A model generated the notes under the pieces. The model saw only the letters and a list, made by a program, of their open reading frames with translations. It searched no databases and was not told the DNA's origin. Position numbers and translations under genes: made by a program. Shown piece by piece: positions 16,827-27,211 of a DNA stretch of 64,000 bases (its first letter is position 1; each line of letters opens with the position of its first letter). The DNA comes from Salinispirillum marinum (GTDB lineage Bacteria; Pseudomonadota; Gammaproteobacteria; Pseudomonadales; Natronospirillaceae): assembly GCF_042651565.1 (NCBI RefSeq), contig NZ_JBHSDF010000003.1; one strand, 5' to 3'.

Positions 16827-17639
16827 ATGCCTGAACTGCCCGAAGTCGAAACCACCCGCCGCGGCATCGCCCCACACATCGAAGGCAAACGCTTAACGCA
16901 ATGGATAGTGCGTGACCATCGCCTGCGCTGGCCGATAGAACCGCAGTGGCCTGCCATAGTAGCCGGGCAAACCGTGCACCAAGTCAGCCGACGCAGCAAA
17001 TACCTCGTACTGCATTTGGACAGCGGACAAGTCCTCGCTCACCTAGGCATGAGCGGGCAGTTTCGCATTGTGCCAGCAGGCGCAGCCTTGGAAAAACACG
17101 ACCACTGCGACTGGGTGATGGAAGACGGAACCTTGGTACGCTACCGCGACCCCCGCCGGTTTGGCGCAATGCTCTACACCACAGACTGGCTAGCCCACCC
17201 GCTGATCACCAAACTGGGGCCTGAGCCTCTCAGTATCGACTTCGACGGTGACTATTTATACACCCAACTGCGCAAACGGCGCGGCCCGATCAAAACTGCC
17301 ATTATGGACGCCTCCTTGGTGGTGGGGGTGGGCAACATTTACGCCAATGAAGCGCTCTTTTTAACCGGCATACACCCCACGCGTGCTTGCGACCGCATCA
17401 GCCTCGCGCGTGCGCAACGATTGGCGGAGAACATCAAAACCGTGCTGGCCCGCGCCATAGAGCAAGGCGGCACCACGCTGCGCGACTATGTGAGCGCCAC
17501 TGGCCAGCCGGGCTATTTTCGTATTGAATTGAATGTGTATGGCCGCAAAGGCCAACCCTGCGCGACCTGTGCTACACCGCTGAAAGAAATCCGCCTCGCG
17601 GGACGCAGCACCGTTTATTGTCCACATTGCCAACACTAA
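16827..17639 (+). CDS. mutM: Formamidopyrimidine-DNA glycosylase
   Basis: A 270-residue bifunctional glycosylase/AP lyase for 8-oxoguanine and formamidopyrimidines. The N-terminus is MPELPEVETTRRGI with catalytic P2 and E3; the GVGNIYANEALF loop is at about residue 168. The C-terminal zinc finger has CATC and CPHC pairs. It lies just downstream of rpmBG, as in E. coli. Confidence 0.97.
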   Translation: MPELPEVETTRRGIAPHIEGKRLTQWIVRDHRLRWPIEPQWPAIVAGQTVHQVSRRSKYLVLHLDSGQVLAHLGMSGQFRIVPAGAALEKHDHCDWVMEDGTLVRYRDPRRFGAMLYTTDWLAHPLITKLGPEPLSIDFDGDYLYTQLRKRRGPIKTAIMDASLVVGVGNIYANEALFLTGIHPTRACDRISLARAQRLAENIKTVLARAIEQGGTTLRDYVSATGQPGYFRIELNVYGRKGQPCATCATPLKEIRLAGRSTVYCPHCQH

Positions 17640-17755
17640 CCTGCGCTAGACTGGGCGACTGAAGTGTAAAGCGTTATGATGGCTGCCACAGCGCTTTGCA
17701 AGGTAGTCGGCGCGGAAGATCTCTAACGGGCCAAGAGCCCAAAAAGGATGATTAA

Positions 17756-20386
17756 ATGGACAGCGAAATTCTGTTTTTCGTCGCCATATTGCTGGTGCTA
17801 TTTTCCGGCAGCATTATGGGCTGGGTAAACCACTTCACGGTTCGGCGCTTAAAACGTGAAATTAACGCCTTGCGCGACCAGCTGGTGCACAATGTAACCA
17901 AAACAGCACCCGCAGAGCCGGTAACACCTAGCCGAACCGAAGCCTCTGTTTCTCCCGCATCTTCTGTTCTAACCGCCCCAACTGCCTCAGCCATACCAAC
18001 GTTCACCCCGCAAGTGCAGACAACGTCGGCACCCAGTTCAGTATTTGAACCACCTGTAGACACCCCGCCACCCGCATGGTGGGAACATCTTAAAACCCAT
18101 TGGATGGTATGGCTCGGTGCCATTTGCGTGGGGTTGGCCGGAATATTTCTCGCCGCCTATTCGATTGAACAAGATTATTTAGGCCCAAAAACTCGCATCA
18201 GTCTGGGCTTATTGACCGGCCTGTTGTTGCATGCGGGTGCAGAGTACCTGCACCGCCGTTCGTCACAACGCGAAGAAGCCTCTGCCGGATTAGCGGGAGG
18301 GGGCAGCGTTACGTTGTATGCCGCATTGCTGGCGTCGGTACATCTTTATGAACTTTGGCCCACCGGTTTAGTATTTGTGTTATTGGCGGTGGTGTCCCTT
18401 GGCACCATGGCGTTAGCACTTAGGCATGGCCCTGCGCTTGCGGTAATGGGTATTGTAGGAGCATACGCCGTACCCGCCTTACTGGCGGAAGATAGAGGTG
18501 ATATACAGATTTTGCTCGGCTACTGCTTGGTTGTGGCTGGCGCAGGGTTTTGGTTGTTGAGTCGCGTGTATCGAACCTGGTTGTTATGGCTCACCCTTGG
18601 CGGAGCATTATTGTGGTGGTGGTTAGCCTTATCCATGCATAACGATCATATCGCCATACTGCTTTATCTCGTAGCACTGGGGCATTTAGCACAGGTCTTG
18701 CCACTTGGCTGGTGGCTTCGTGCTAGACAATTCCAAGACAACCCTAGTTGCAGCAGCATTGCTTCGTTTTTTACCTTTGACAGTTCAATCAGCCGAGACA
18801 GAGTGCTTTCACTGGTAACGGTGATAGTTGCTTTTGCCTTGACTATGCATATCGGCCATCACAGCTACTACGCACCTTCAGTATGGATATTGATGACGTT
18901 AGTGGTCTGGCATATTCATTCACAGGACAACGCTTTTAAGCTGATACCATGGTTTTGGGTCACCACCTCATTAACTGGTCTGATTTTAGGGCACCTTTAT
19001 TGGGGGCCATTCTGGCCTTCACTACCCATCAGATTCGGTGAACCCAACAACGTAACCATGCTGTATCTGGTTTTGATATTCCTAAGCGGTTATGCCTATT
19101 GGGCACACCACCCTCGACAGGTAAATCTCTATCCAGCCCTAACTCTATCGCTCGCTACACTTACCCCCTTATTGTGTCTCTCGGTGCTCTGGTTATTAAA
19201 CCCTCATGGTTTCGACGCGTGGTACTGGGCAGCTGTATGTGTGGGGTTGGGTGCATTTTACGCCGACCGCGCCCGTCGGCGCTGGCAAACAGTGGCCGAT
19301 GCCCAAGTTGTGTGGTGGTTTATTGCGGCGCACGCGGCCTATTCCCTTGCGGCGGTCATGGCGCTATCACAAGCGAGCCTTACCCTAGCGTTGGCCGTGC
19401 AAGTGGCTACCATTGTCTGGCTGATGCAACGCTTTGAATTACCGTTATTGCGTTGGTTGCTGCGTGCCGTGATGACCGTGATCATCGTTCGCCTGACCCT
19501 CAACCCTTGGTTGCCCGAATACGCTACCAGCAGCCGTTTAGCGGGTGATACTTGGGTGTTCTGGACCTACGGCGGCACTTTGGCGCTTGTTGCCCTGGCG
19601 CGCTGGTTAGCGACCGGCTTGAAAGATACCCAGCGCTGGCTTGAAGGTGCCATGCTGCACGTACTGGTGTTGTTCATTGCCGTGAGCGTGCGTTATGCCC
19701 TATACGATGGCGACGTGTTCGTAGCGCGTTACACCTTTACCGAAGCCAGCCTCTACACCAGCCTGCTCGCAGCCTTGGGTATTGTGTATGCCATACGCGC
19801 CCGCCGTGCTGATGCCAGTGCGGCCTTATTGCGCTTAGCGGCCACCTTGTTGCTTAGCGCCTCGGTAGCCCAGTATCTTTGGTTAGCGGTGGTGAAAAAC
19901 CCTTTATGGCAACGCATCGATGCGATAAGCAGCACCCCCATTGCCAACCTCTTATTGCTCAGTTTCGGCTTACCGGTATTGCTGTTCGCCCTTGCCTCCC
20001 GCTGGGGCGTAGCTGAACTGCGCCGTGTTATGAGCCTGATTGCCGCCGGAGCCTTGTGGTGGTTTGTCACCTTAGAAGTCCGGCACCTATGGCATGGCCG
20101 TTTATGGTGGCAAGGTGCGATAAAAGATGGCGAGCTTTACAGCTATTCATTGAGTTGGTTGGTGCTTGCTGTAGCGGCCATGTTATTCGGCGGCTGGAAA
20201 CAACATCAAGACGCCTATCGCGGCGGCATGTTGTTATTAGTGGTAGTGATTGCCAAGCTGTTCTTGCTCGACCTTAACGACCTGACCGGACTCTGGCGCG
20301 TGCTGTCGTTTATGGGCATGGGGCTGTGCTTGATCGGGCTCGGATGGGTGCATCAGGTGATGTTGCGGCGGCGAACTACAGCATAG
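17756..20386 (+). CDS. DUF2339 domain-containing large membrane protein
   Basis: An 876-residue polytopic inner-membrane protein with more than twenty hydrophobic segments. Residues 1-105 comprise one helix, a charged stretch and a Pro/Thr/Ser-rich linker, followed by WLGAICVGLAGIFLAAYSIE, typical for DUF2339. The family has no established biochemical function. The ATG at 17756 is preceded by an AAAAGGATG run. It converges with the DUF484 gene with only 4 bp between stops. Confidence 0.85.
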   Translation: MDSEILFFVAILLVLFSGSIMGWVNHFTVRRLKREINALRDQLVHNVTKTAPAEPVTPSRTEASVSPASSVLTAPTASAIPTFTPQVQTTSAPSSVFEPPVDTPPPAWWEHLKTHWMVWLGAICVGLAGIFLAAYSIEQDYLGPKTRISLGLLTGLLLHAGAEYLHRRSSQREEASAGLAGGGSVTLYAALLASVHLYELWPTGLVFVLLAVVSLGTMALALRHGPALAVMGIVGAYAVPALLAEDRGDIQILLGYCLVVAGAGFWLLSRVYRTWLLWLTLGGALLWWWLALSMHNDHIAILLYLVALGHLAQVLPLGWWLRARQFQDNPSCSSIASFFTFDSSISRDRVLSLVTVIVAFALTMHIGHHSYYAPSVWILMTLVVWHIHSQDNAFKLIPWFWVTTSLTGLILGHLYWGPFWPSLPIRFGEPNNVTMLYLVLIFLSGYAYWAHHPRQVNLYPALTLSLATLTPLLCLSVLWLLNPHGFDAWYWAAVCVGLGAFYADRARRRWQTVADAQVVWWFIAAHAAYSLAAVMALSQASLTLALAVQVATIVWLMQRFELPLLRWLLRAVMTVIIVRLTLNPWLPEYATSSRLAGDTWVFWTYGGTLALVALARWLATGLKDTQRWLEGAMLHVLVLFIAVSVRYALYDGDVFVARYTFTEASLYTSLLAALGIVYAIRARRADASAALLRLAATLLLSASVAQYLWLAVVKNPLWQRIDAISSTPIANLLLLSFGLPVLLFALASRWGVAELRRVMSLIAAGALWWFVTLEVRHLWHGRLWWQGAIKDGELYSYSLSWLVLAVAAMLFGGWKQHQDAYRGGMLLLVVVIAKLFLLDLNDLTGLWRVLSFMGMGLCLIGLGWVHQVMLRRRTTA

Positions 20387-20390
20387 TCCC

Positions 20391-21077
20391 TCACTCCGGC
20401 GGCGTTAACCAATGCAACGCAAGGCGGCTGGTCACTTCGGCAACGTAGGTGAGAAACAGGGTGTCCATACTGGAGCGGAAGTAGTCGGGGTCGTGCGTGG
20501 CAAGGGCAAGAATGCCGACCACACGGCCGTCATGCACCAAGGGTGAAAGGGCGACCGAGCCAACATCGCTGGCGATGTCAGGGCCGTACAGCATTTCAGC
20601 GACTTCTGGGGCAACTTGGCCGCAGTACGACTTTTTTTGTTCCAATACGGCGGGCAAATGCTGGCTTAGGTTGTCGGCGTTTCCGGGCATCATTTCTGAT
20701 GCGCCGGTTAATAACCAGCTTTCCAGCGCGACGACGCGTACGTAATCAACGTCGAAATTAGCCGTAAGGCTGCTGCGCATGGCGGTGAGCAGACCATTCC
20801 AACTGCTGGCGTCCAGCATGGTGAGCACCAAGGCACGCAGACGTAAAAAGAGGTGATCATTGTCGCGCGCGATGGCGATAAGATGTTGCAGACGTTCACG
20901 GTGGCTGTTGAGCTCTTTGCGCAGCAGGTCGTTTTGTTTTTCCAACAGCGAGATGGCTTGGCCGCTGTGGTGGTTAATCCGCATGGCTTTCAGCAGGCCT
21001 TCTCGACCTTCAAAGAAATATGGGTTGTCACCTAAGAAGGCTTCTACTTCTTCAGCCGAAAGCTGTGTGTTAACCAT
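20391..21077 (-). CDS. DUF484 family (GAF-like) protein
   Basis: A 228-residue cytosolic protein. An N-terminal EEVEAFLGDNPYFFEGREGLL region and a coiled-coil-like helix (residues 40-70) precede a GAF-like domain. This matches DUF484, which commonly lies between dapF and xerC in gammaproteobacteria. Its role is unknown. The start overlaps the dapF stop by 8 bp, so it belongs to the lptM-lysA-dapF transcription unit. xerC is not adjacent here. Confidence 0.88.
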   Translation of the reverse strand: MVNTQLSAEEVEAFLGDNPYFFEGREGLLKAMRINHHSGQAISLLEKQNDLLRKELNSHRERLQHLIAIARDNDHLFLRLRALVLTMLDASSWNGLLTAMRSSLTANFDVDYVRVVALESWLLTGASEMMPGNADNLSQHLPAVLEQKKSYCGQVAPEVAEMLYGPDIASDVGSVALSPLVHDGRVVGILALATHDPDYFRSSMDTLFLTYVAEVTSRLALHWLTPPE

Positions 21078-21927
21078 CCTGCCCTTCCTCCCAGTCTACG
21101 GTGCCATCGAATACGAAGGTGGCTGGCCCGGTCATGTACACCGGGTGCCCTTCACCGGCCCAGCTTAACGTTAATTCGCCACCGTTCAATTGTAAGGTAG
21201 CATGGGTATCCAATTTATTTTGCAGTCGCGCCGCGACCATGGCCGCACAAGCGCCGGAGCCGCAGGCCAGAGTTTCGCCCACGCCACGCTCGTAAACCCG
21301 TAAGCGACCCACCTGCCGGTTAATGATTTGCAAAAATCCGACATTAACACGCGCGGGAAATGCCTCATGACTCTCCAGCAGTGGCCCCAGAACAGGCACT
21401 AGACCGCTGTCTACGTCATCCACCAGTAACACGGCGTGCGGGTTGCCCATAGAAACGGCAGACAATTCGACGCTGTGCTCCGGGTCATCATCCAGTGTTA
21501 CCCGGTATAGCGGCTGAAAGTTTTCGGCCTTGAAAGGAACGTCCGTCGGCTGCAAGCGCGGAACGCCCATGTTTACCCGCACCATGCCGTCGTCCTGGAG
21601 GTGCAGTTCAATAATACCGCCAGCAGTTTCGACGCTGATCACCGAACTGCTGGTCAGGCCTTCACGGGCGACGAAGGCGGCAAAACAACGCGCGCCATTG
21701 CCACATTGTTCTACTTCATCGCCATCGGCATTAAATATCCGGTAGCGAAACGATACTTCGGGCCGCGTTGGCGGCTCGACGATCAAGAGCTGATCAAAGC
21801 CAATGCCGAAATGTCGGTCTCCCCATGCTTGCACCATATCCGAGGTAATGTGGACATCCTGCCGCACGGCATCGATGACCATAAAGTCATTACCGAGCCC
21901 GTGCATCTTGGTGAAATGAATGCGCAT
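21070..21927 (-). CDS. dapF: Diaminopimelate epimerase
   Basis: A 285-residue cofactor-free racemase making meso-DAP for lysine and peptidoglycan. The two catalytic cysteines lie in EQCGNGARCF and LACGSGACAAM. The N-terminus (IHFTKMHGLGNDFMVID) is canonical. Its ATG shares one base with the lysA stop (TGATG), indicating coupling. Confidence 0.97.
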   Translation of the reverse strand: MRIHFTKMHGLGNDFMVIDAVRQDVHITSDMVQAWGDRHFGIGFDQLLIVEPPTRPEVSFRYRIFNADGDEVEQCGNGARCFAAFVAREGLTSSSVISVETAGGIIELHLQDDGMVRVNMGVPRLQPTDVPFKAENFQPLYRVTLDDDPEHSVELSAVSMGNPHAVLLVDDVDSGLVPVLGPLLESHEAFPARVNVGFLQIINRQVGRLRVYERGVGETLACGSGACAAMVAARLQNKLDTHATLQLNGGELTLSWAGEGHPVYMTGPATFVFDGTVDWEEGQDG

Positions 21928-23186
21928 CAGTGCAACCCTTCTTCAAGCGCCAACAAGTCATCCAGTGTTTCGCGGCGACGCACCAAGTGTACTTTATCGC
22001 CATCGACCATGACTTCGGCGGCGCGCGGACGGGTGTTGTAATTGGATGCCATGACGAAGCCATAGGCACCTGACTGCATAACCGCCAGCAAATCTTTCGG
22101 CTGTAAATTCAAGGCGCGGTCTTTGGCGAGAAAGTCGCCGGTTTCACAGATGGGCCCGACAATGTCCCAGTGTTTCAGTTCACCTGCATCGGGCTCAGTC
22201 CTCGGCACCACAGGCTGCACCCGCTGCCAAGCACCGTAGAGTGCGGGCCGCAACAAGTCATTCATGGCGCCATCCACCACCGCAAAATTCTTTTCTTCGC
22301 CTTCCTTCAATAGGGCAACTTCGGTAACGAAGATTCCGGCATCACCCACAATAGAGCGCCCCGGTTCCAGCACTAAGGCCAAGCCCCGACTGGCTAAACG
22401 CTGTTTCAGAAAGTCGATGTAGCCTTCAATATCCGGCGCGGTTTCATGGTCCTGATAGCTGATACCCAGTCCGCCACCCATATCAACATGACGCAGTTGA
22501 ATGCCTTGCTCGGCCAACCGGTCGACCAGCGCTAAGACGCTGTCCAGCGACTCCGCCAAGGGCGCAATGTCGGTCAATTGGGAGCCGATATGGCAATCAA
22601 CACCCACCACGTTGATGTGGGCTAAATCCGCCGCACGCGCATAAAAGGCGTCGGCTTGCTCTATCGGAACACCGAATTTATTGGCTTTTAATCCGGTCGA
22701 AATGTACGGGTGGGTACCGGCATCAACATTCGGATTGACGCGCAAGGAAACGGGGGCAACCAGACGCAACTCACTGGCCACAGCGTTGATCAGTTCCAGT
22801 TCAGGGTAGCTTTCGACGTTAAAGCAATGAATGCCAACGGCCAGGGCGCGCGCAATTTCGTCTTTCTGTTTGCCGACGCCGCTGAATACAATGCGGTCGG
22901 CTTTGCCACCGGCTCGCAGTACGCGTTCTAATTCACCGCCGGACACAATATCAAAACCTGCCCCGGCTTCTGCTAAAACGGCCAGCACTCTTAGGTTAGA
23001 GTTGGCTTTTACGGCATAGCAAATGTGTCCGTCATAGTCGCCTAAAGCATCTTGATAACGTTGATACTGTTCAACCAGTGCTTGTTTGGAATACACATAC
23101 AACGGGGTGCCGAATTGACGCACCAAATCCGGTACGGCGCAGGCTTCGGCGTGCAAAACGCCATGACGATAAACAAAAGCACTCAT
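21927..23186 (-). CDS. lysA: Diaminopimelate decarboxylase
   Basis: A 419-residue PLP enzyme converting meso-DAP to lysine. CYAVKANSN carries the PLP lysine; GAGFDIVSGGEL and HVDMGGGLGI follow; the C-terminal QSGAYGF with the preceding GPICETGD completes the active site. The start at 23186 (MSAFVYRHG) fits the family; ATG codons at 23198 and 23237 are alternatives, and the GGAGAA at 23200-23205 suits neither start perfectly. The order lptM-lysA-dapF matches pseudomonads. Confidence 0.95.
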   Translation of the reverse strand: MSAFVYRHGVLHAEACAVPDLVRQFGTPLYVYSKQALVEQYQRYQDALGDYDGHICYAVKANSNLRVLAVLAEAGAGFDIVSGGELERVLRAGGKADRIVFSGVGKQKDEIARALAVGIHCFNVESYPELELINAVASELRLVAPVSLRVNPNVDAGTHPYISTGLKANKFGVPIEQADAFYARAADLAHINVVGVDCHIGSQLTDIAPLAESLDSVLALVDRLAEQGIQLRHVDMGGGLGISYQDHETAPDIEGYIDFLKQRLASRGLALVLEPGRSIVGDAGIFVTEVALLKEGEEKNFAVVDGAMNDLLRPALYGAWQRVQPVVPRTEPDAGELKHWDIVGPICETGDFLAKDRALNLQPKDLLAVMQSGAYGFVMASNYNTRPRAAEVMVDGDKVHLVRRRETLDDLLALEEGLH

Positions 23187-23240
23187 GACAGGGGCCATTT
23201 CTCCATTTTGGCTGGCCAACGCAGGCCGTTGGCACAATAG

Positions 23241-23351
23241 TTAGGGGGTTGATTGCAAGGTTTCACGCGGTTCGGGCAAGGTAAGATCGGTTTTGTATCC
23301 GCACCCTGTCAGCAGCAAGCAGCCGAAGATTAAGCCAATGAATACGCGCAT
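23241..23351 (-). CDS. lptM: Small lipoprotein LptM (YifL-like)
   Basis: A 36-residue lipoprotein, MRVFIGLIFGC followed by the lipobox LLTGC17, then GYKTDLTLPEP. This matches the LptM/YifL family, which assists assembly of the LptDE LPS translocon in the outer membrane. Its place directly upstream of lysA-dapF is the standard one. It is short and easily missed by gene finders. Confidence 0.85.
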   Translation of the reverse strand: MRVFIGLIFGCLLLTGCGYKTDLTLPEPRETLQSTP

Positions 23352-23428
23352 GCCAAAAACCCTGTTTCAACGTGCGCTCAGTATAAAGGGTTTATGCGCC
23401 TAACGCAGCATCGGTGTACGTAGCTACG

Positions 23429-26371
23429 CTAGTGGCCGGGCTCCGTGTCGTCGGTCGGGTTTTGGTCGTCTTTAGGGACGATATACCGATTCAATAGCGC
23501 TTCAATGCGCTGTTTGTACAGCAGGTAGTGGTAGGTTTGTGCACGACCATCAGGAAAGCGCGCTTTAATGTCGTCGGACAATTGCACATCGGTAATGTAC
23601 GCCGGGTAACGCTCGCCACCGCGGCGGAAGCTCAAAATATGTTCAGCCACAGCAGCAAAAAGTTCCGGGCCCAAGACCAGCGAACTGAATTCCTCATCCT
23701 GCAAATACAGGGTGTATTGCGCTTTGCCTTTGGCATCCAGATGCACCAGCACCTGCAAAATTCGGGCATCCAATTCGTCGTCTTCTCCACCCGGCCATGG
23801 CCGTAGGTACGCCGGTTTGTCGTTGTGCGACAGACGGACTTCATAGAAATTGATGCGCCGCCGGGCCAACAAGTCCAACTCTACTTCTACGGTGGGGTCA
23901 TCTTGTGCGAGCTGGCGCAGTTCCACCGTGCGCAAGAAGCGATACAGATGATTAAGCAGATTGTTCACCCCATGATTCACCACGCGCGCTTGGAACAGAG
24001 TGGCGTTTTCGTCCAGAATCCAATACGACAAATGGGTCTTTTCCGCCTGATAGCAAACCACAATTTGACCATCCTTCGCGGCTTCCAGAATCAGTTTCAA
24101 CCCACTGTGGCGCAACATGGCGTTGGCATCCAACACCAAGGGGCTGAACTCCGGCTGCTCTTGTGCCAATAACGGGTATAGATGCCGCACGGTGGGCGCG
24201 GGCTGGGCATAAAAACGATCTTGGTGAAACTGACACAGGTAAAAGGTTTGTTCGATGCGAATCAAATAGCGCGTGCTTTCCTTGGCTTCAGGGCCGAAAA
24301 ACACCCGCATCATGTCGTGCACCAACTCCTTCACCCGCTTCATGGTCGCCGCCGCACGACTCGCGCAGTAACTCACCACATCGACGTCGGGCAGCGGACC
24401 TTTTTGCCGCCGCAGTTGGCTGAACAGTGCTTGCAAGAACTGCACGAGTGCGTCCTGGCTGTCGTAGCGGGTGCAGATGACCTCTTGCCAAGACGACACA
24501 CTGACCACATCCAGAGTACGCACCAAGTTTTCTCCCAAGGCGCTGTAATCCAATGAGTCGACGCGACTGGATATTTTCTGCAAGCCGCGTTTCGACAATT
24601 TGGCCATGGGGTCAACCCCCACATTCACAAAGACCATGATTTTTTCAATGCGGGCCGGTGCTTGAAAGGCATTGGTGGACGGCGATGGTAAGGGATACGG
24701 CTGCCAATGCTTAAGGCTCGACATCAATTCTTTGACTTCAAAGTCGCTCAAATTGCTGCGTAGCGAATACACCGGCACATGCAAATGACCACTCAACAGT
24801 CCATTCAGGTGGCACCACAGCAGCACCTCTAGAAAGCCCCGCGCATGCTTTAAGGGCGGTGGGTATTTCTGTTCGCTGGCAAGCACCAGGTCAACATAAG
24901 CGGCCCATAAAAATTGTCCGCGTTCTTTCGACGGCAGTTGGTGCAGCGTGACCTTTTCTTGTGTTTGATTGGGTGCAATTTGCTCATTCAGTATGTCGAT
25001 TTTGCCCGGCTTGCGTTCGAAGCTGGTGTGCAGTTTACGCGCCAGCACCCGCATGTCGGCCTGACTCATGATGGAGTGGCCGCCCTGCGTCTGAGCAAAA
25101 CGGGTTAAGGTACGGTAGCTTTGGGTGAATTCCCGCATGATCTCGTTGCGTGCTTTGAGCGCAGGTTTGATACCCCACGACTCTCGCTCGTCCAGCACCT
25201 GAATGTCGGATTTCGACCACGCCCATTCCAGTATGAGCTTTTCCAGAATATCGCGCCGCCAGGTTGCACGGCTACGACTGGCCGGGCGGCTCAACGCTAC
25301 CCCTGATTTGCGATACAAACATTGACGCGCTAATTCAAGTCGGCTGCGCTGATCTTGTTTGCGCAATAAAAAGGCCTCAATACGCCGAAACATTAAAATG
25401 TATGGGTCAAGCTCATTAAGCTCCAGTGCATTGTCGTACACCTTGTTTTTGAAGGTGTGGCACAGCATGTTGGGGTTTTGCCTCGGCTCTGCGGCATAGG
25501 CTTCCAATAACAACAATTTCAGCAAGGACTTCCACGGCGAATCGATGCCTTTGTAGAGCTGCCACATGGCGGCACCAAGGAATTCTTCCATCGGCATGCG
25601 GTCGATTTTGCCGAAATCCACCACTTCGTCGGGACGCAATAAAGATTCATCGAACAAACGCTCAACGGTGCTGTCGTATTGCTGTTCAAGTGAGGGCGGC
25701 ACAAACCACCAAACCGGTATCGCCCCGGCTAAATGCACGCCCGAGCGGTAAAATTCGTCGAGCAACAAATAGTGTTGGGTGCTGCCGCAGTATTCGCCGG
25801 TTAACGTTTCGCGCTCACCACCGCTGAAACGCTTAGCGTTCATCAGGAAAAAATGCACTTCCAGATTAAACCCCAGCGCCCAACGTTCAATAAGATCGGC
25901 TTTGGCGCGCAAGTCGGCTAACTGCTCGGGGGTGAGATCCGGCCGATGGCAAACCCAAATGTCCAAATCGCTGCGTACGTTATGCGCTATGCTGCCGGGA
26001 CTGCCCATCAAAAACACGCTGACAATATCGCGCCGATGCCCCGCCATACCCTGACTGAATTGAAATTGGCGACTGTACTGGTGCGTTAAGCGAACGGTAT
26101 TTTCACTGGGTACATAACCCAAAATGCCATGCGGTGTGCTGTCGTTAACGAAACCGGGCAGCTTGTTGCTGTGCACATGAAACAGCATGGGTAGCATGGA
26201 CAAACAGGTTTGTTGCTGGGGCTGCAAAATCTGCCGCACGCGCTCCATGCGTCCCACCTGCACTTCTTGGAAACGCTCCCGCGCGGCCTGAACCGTTTGC
26301 GCCGTCAAACGATTAAAGTCGGGCTGAATCGGTCTATCTACTGCGCTCTCCGTTTCCGTGTTGGTCGCCAT
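23429..26371 (-). CDS. cyaA: Class I adenylate cyclase
   Basis: A 980-residue class I (enterobacterial-type) adenylate cyclase producing cAMP. The N-terminal catalytic half has the nucleotidyltransferase-like signature GSPGSIAHNVRSDLDIWVCH at about residues 108-127. The C-terminal half is the regulatory region with YLRPWPGGEDDE and MSV-type repeats. It is somewhat longer than E. coli CyaA (848). The ATG at 26371 follows GGGGAAAGC. It lies divergent from ompR and upstream of lptM, with 77 bp between. Confidence 0.95.
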   Translation of the reverse strand: MATNTETESAVDRPIQPDFNRLTAQTVQAARERFQEVQVGRMERVRQILQPQQQTCLSMLPMLFHVHSNKLPGFVNDSTPHGILGYVPSENTVRLTHQYSRQFQFSQGMAGHRRDIVSVFLMGSPGSIAHNVRSDLDIWVCHRPDLTPEQLADLRAKADLIERWALGFNLEVHFFLMNAKRFSGGERETLTGEYCGSTQHYLLLDEFYRSGVHLAGAIPVWWFVPPSLEQQYDSTVERLFDESLLRPDEVVDFGKIDRMPMEEFLGAAMWQLYKGIDSPWKSLLKLLLLEAYAAEPRQNPNMLCHTFKNKVYDNALELNELDPYILMFRRIEAFLLRKQDQRSRLELARQCLYRKSGVALSRPASRSRATWRRDILEKLILEWAWSKSDIQVLDERESWGIKPALKARNEIMREFTQSYRTLTRFAQTQGGHSIMSQADMRVLARKLHTSFERKPGKIDILNEQIAPNQTQEKVTLHQLPSKERGQFLWAAYVDLVLASEQKYPPPLKHARGFLEVLLWCHLNGLLSGHLHVPVYSLRSNLSDFEVKELMSSLKHWQPYPLPSPSTNAFQAPARIEKIMVFVNVGVDPMAKLSKRGLQKISSRVDSLDYSALGENLVRTLDVVSVSSWQEVICTRYDSQDALVQFLQALFSQLRRQKGPLPDVDVVSYCASRAAATMKRVKELVHDMMRVFFGPEAKESTRYLIRIEQTFYLCQFHQDRFYAQPAPTVRHLYPLLAQEQPEFSPLVLDANAMLRHSGLKLILEAAKDGQIVVCYQAEKTHLSYWILDENATLFQARVVNHGVNNLLNHLYRFLRTVELRQLAQDDPTVEVELDLLARRRINFYEVRLSHNDKPAYLRPWPGGEDDELDARILQVLVHLDAKGKAQYTLYLQDEEFSSLVLGPELFAAVAEHILSFRRGGERYPAYITDVQLSDDIKARFPDGRAQTYHYLLYKQRIEALLNRYIVPKDDQNPTDDTEPGH

Positions 26372-26400
26372 GCTTTCCCCAGGACCGGCCTAGCCCGTTT

Positions 26401-26418
26401 TGTAACAGGGCTGTTACC
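26401..26418. promoter_or_regulatory. Palindromic candidate operator upstream of ompR
   Basis: TGTAAC-AGGGCT-GTTACC lies directly before TATAAT (26420-26425) in the cyaA/ompR gap. The same half-sites with the same six-base spacer recur after envZ at 28684-28703 (counted as TGTAAC-N6-GTTACA). TGTAACA resembles OmpR half-sites, so autoregulation is possible. Confidence 0.45.
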
Positions 26419-26485
26419 TTATAATTGTTTGTCTTGTACCACGAGTAATATAGTCTATTACTGAATCCAACAATAAAAATGCCGT

Positions 26486-27211
26486 ATGGATAACCAAGAC
26501 GACTTTACCCATGTGCTGGTGGTCGACGACGACCACGAAATCACCGAATTGCTGGAAACCTATCTCACCCGCAATCAATTCCGCGTGAGTACGGCCCACA
26601 ACGGCCAGCAGATGATGGCCCGGCTCGACAAACAACACATCGACCTTATTGTACTCGACATCATGATGCCGGGTGAGGACGGGTTCACACTGTGCAAAAA
26701 AGTTCGTGCTTCGTCCAGTATTCCCATCATTATGCTGACCGCAGGCAATGATGAGACTGACCGCATCATCGGTTTGGAATTGGGTGCGGACGACTACATG
26801 AGTAAGCCGTTCAATCCGCGCGAATTATTGGCCCGCATCAAGGCCGTGTTACGCCGCTTAGAAGACCGCAGCAACCGCGAGCCCGCACACCACCCTAAAG
26901 TACGCTTCGGGCCATGGACGCTGGATACCCAGCATCGCCAACTGGTGCATGAACGCGGCGATGTGTTTCCACTGAACGGGGCCGATTTCGATTTACTGCA
27001 ATTGTTTTTGACCAATCCCGGCGAAATTCTGAGTCGCGAGGATTTATTTCAACGCCTGAAAGGCCGTGAACTTAGCCCCTATGATCGCAGCATCGACGTA
27101 CAAATCAGCCGCTTGCGCTTCAAATTAGACGACAATGGAAAATCGCCGCAATTGATCAAAACCGTTCGGGGACAAGGGTATTTGCTGACGTGCGATGTAG
27201 AACACCTATGA
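26486..27211 (+). CDS. ompR: Response regulator OmpR
   Basis: A 241-residue two-domain regulator. The receiver domain has the acidic pair in VVDDDHE, the phospho-acceptor Asp in IVLDIMMPGEDG and the Lys in MSKPFNP. The C-terminal winged helix reads LSPYDRSIDVQISRLRFKL. It overlaps envZ by 4 bp (ATGA). Osmoregulatory porin targets are inferred from orthology. Confidence 0.93.
   Translation: MDNQDDFTHVLVVDDDHEITELLETYLTRNQFRVSTAHNGQQMMARLDKQHIDLIVLDIMMPGEDGFTLCKKVRASSSIPIIMLTAGNDETDRIIGLELGADDYMSKPFNPRELLARIKAVLRRLEDRSNREPAHHPKVRFGPWTLDTQHRQLVHERGDVFPLNGADFDLLQLFLTNPGEILSREDLFQRLKGRELSPYDRSIDVQISRLRFKLDDNGKSPQLIKTVRGQGYLLTCDVEHL

Noticed and set aside
21601..22041. Open frame opposite the dapF-lysA junction
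   Set aside because: It is antisense to two well-identified enzymes and has no ribosome-binding site.
23395..23430. Short inverted repeat (GTACGTAGCTACG region) after the lptM-cyaA border
   Set aside because: Too short and without a T-run; not distinguishable from chance.
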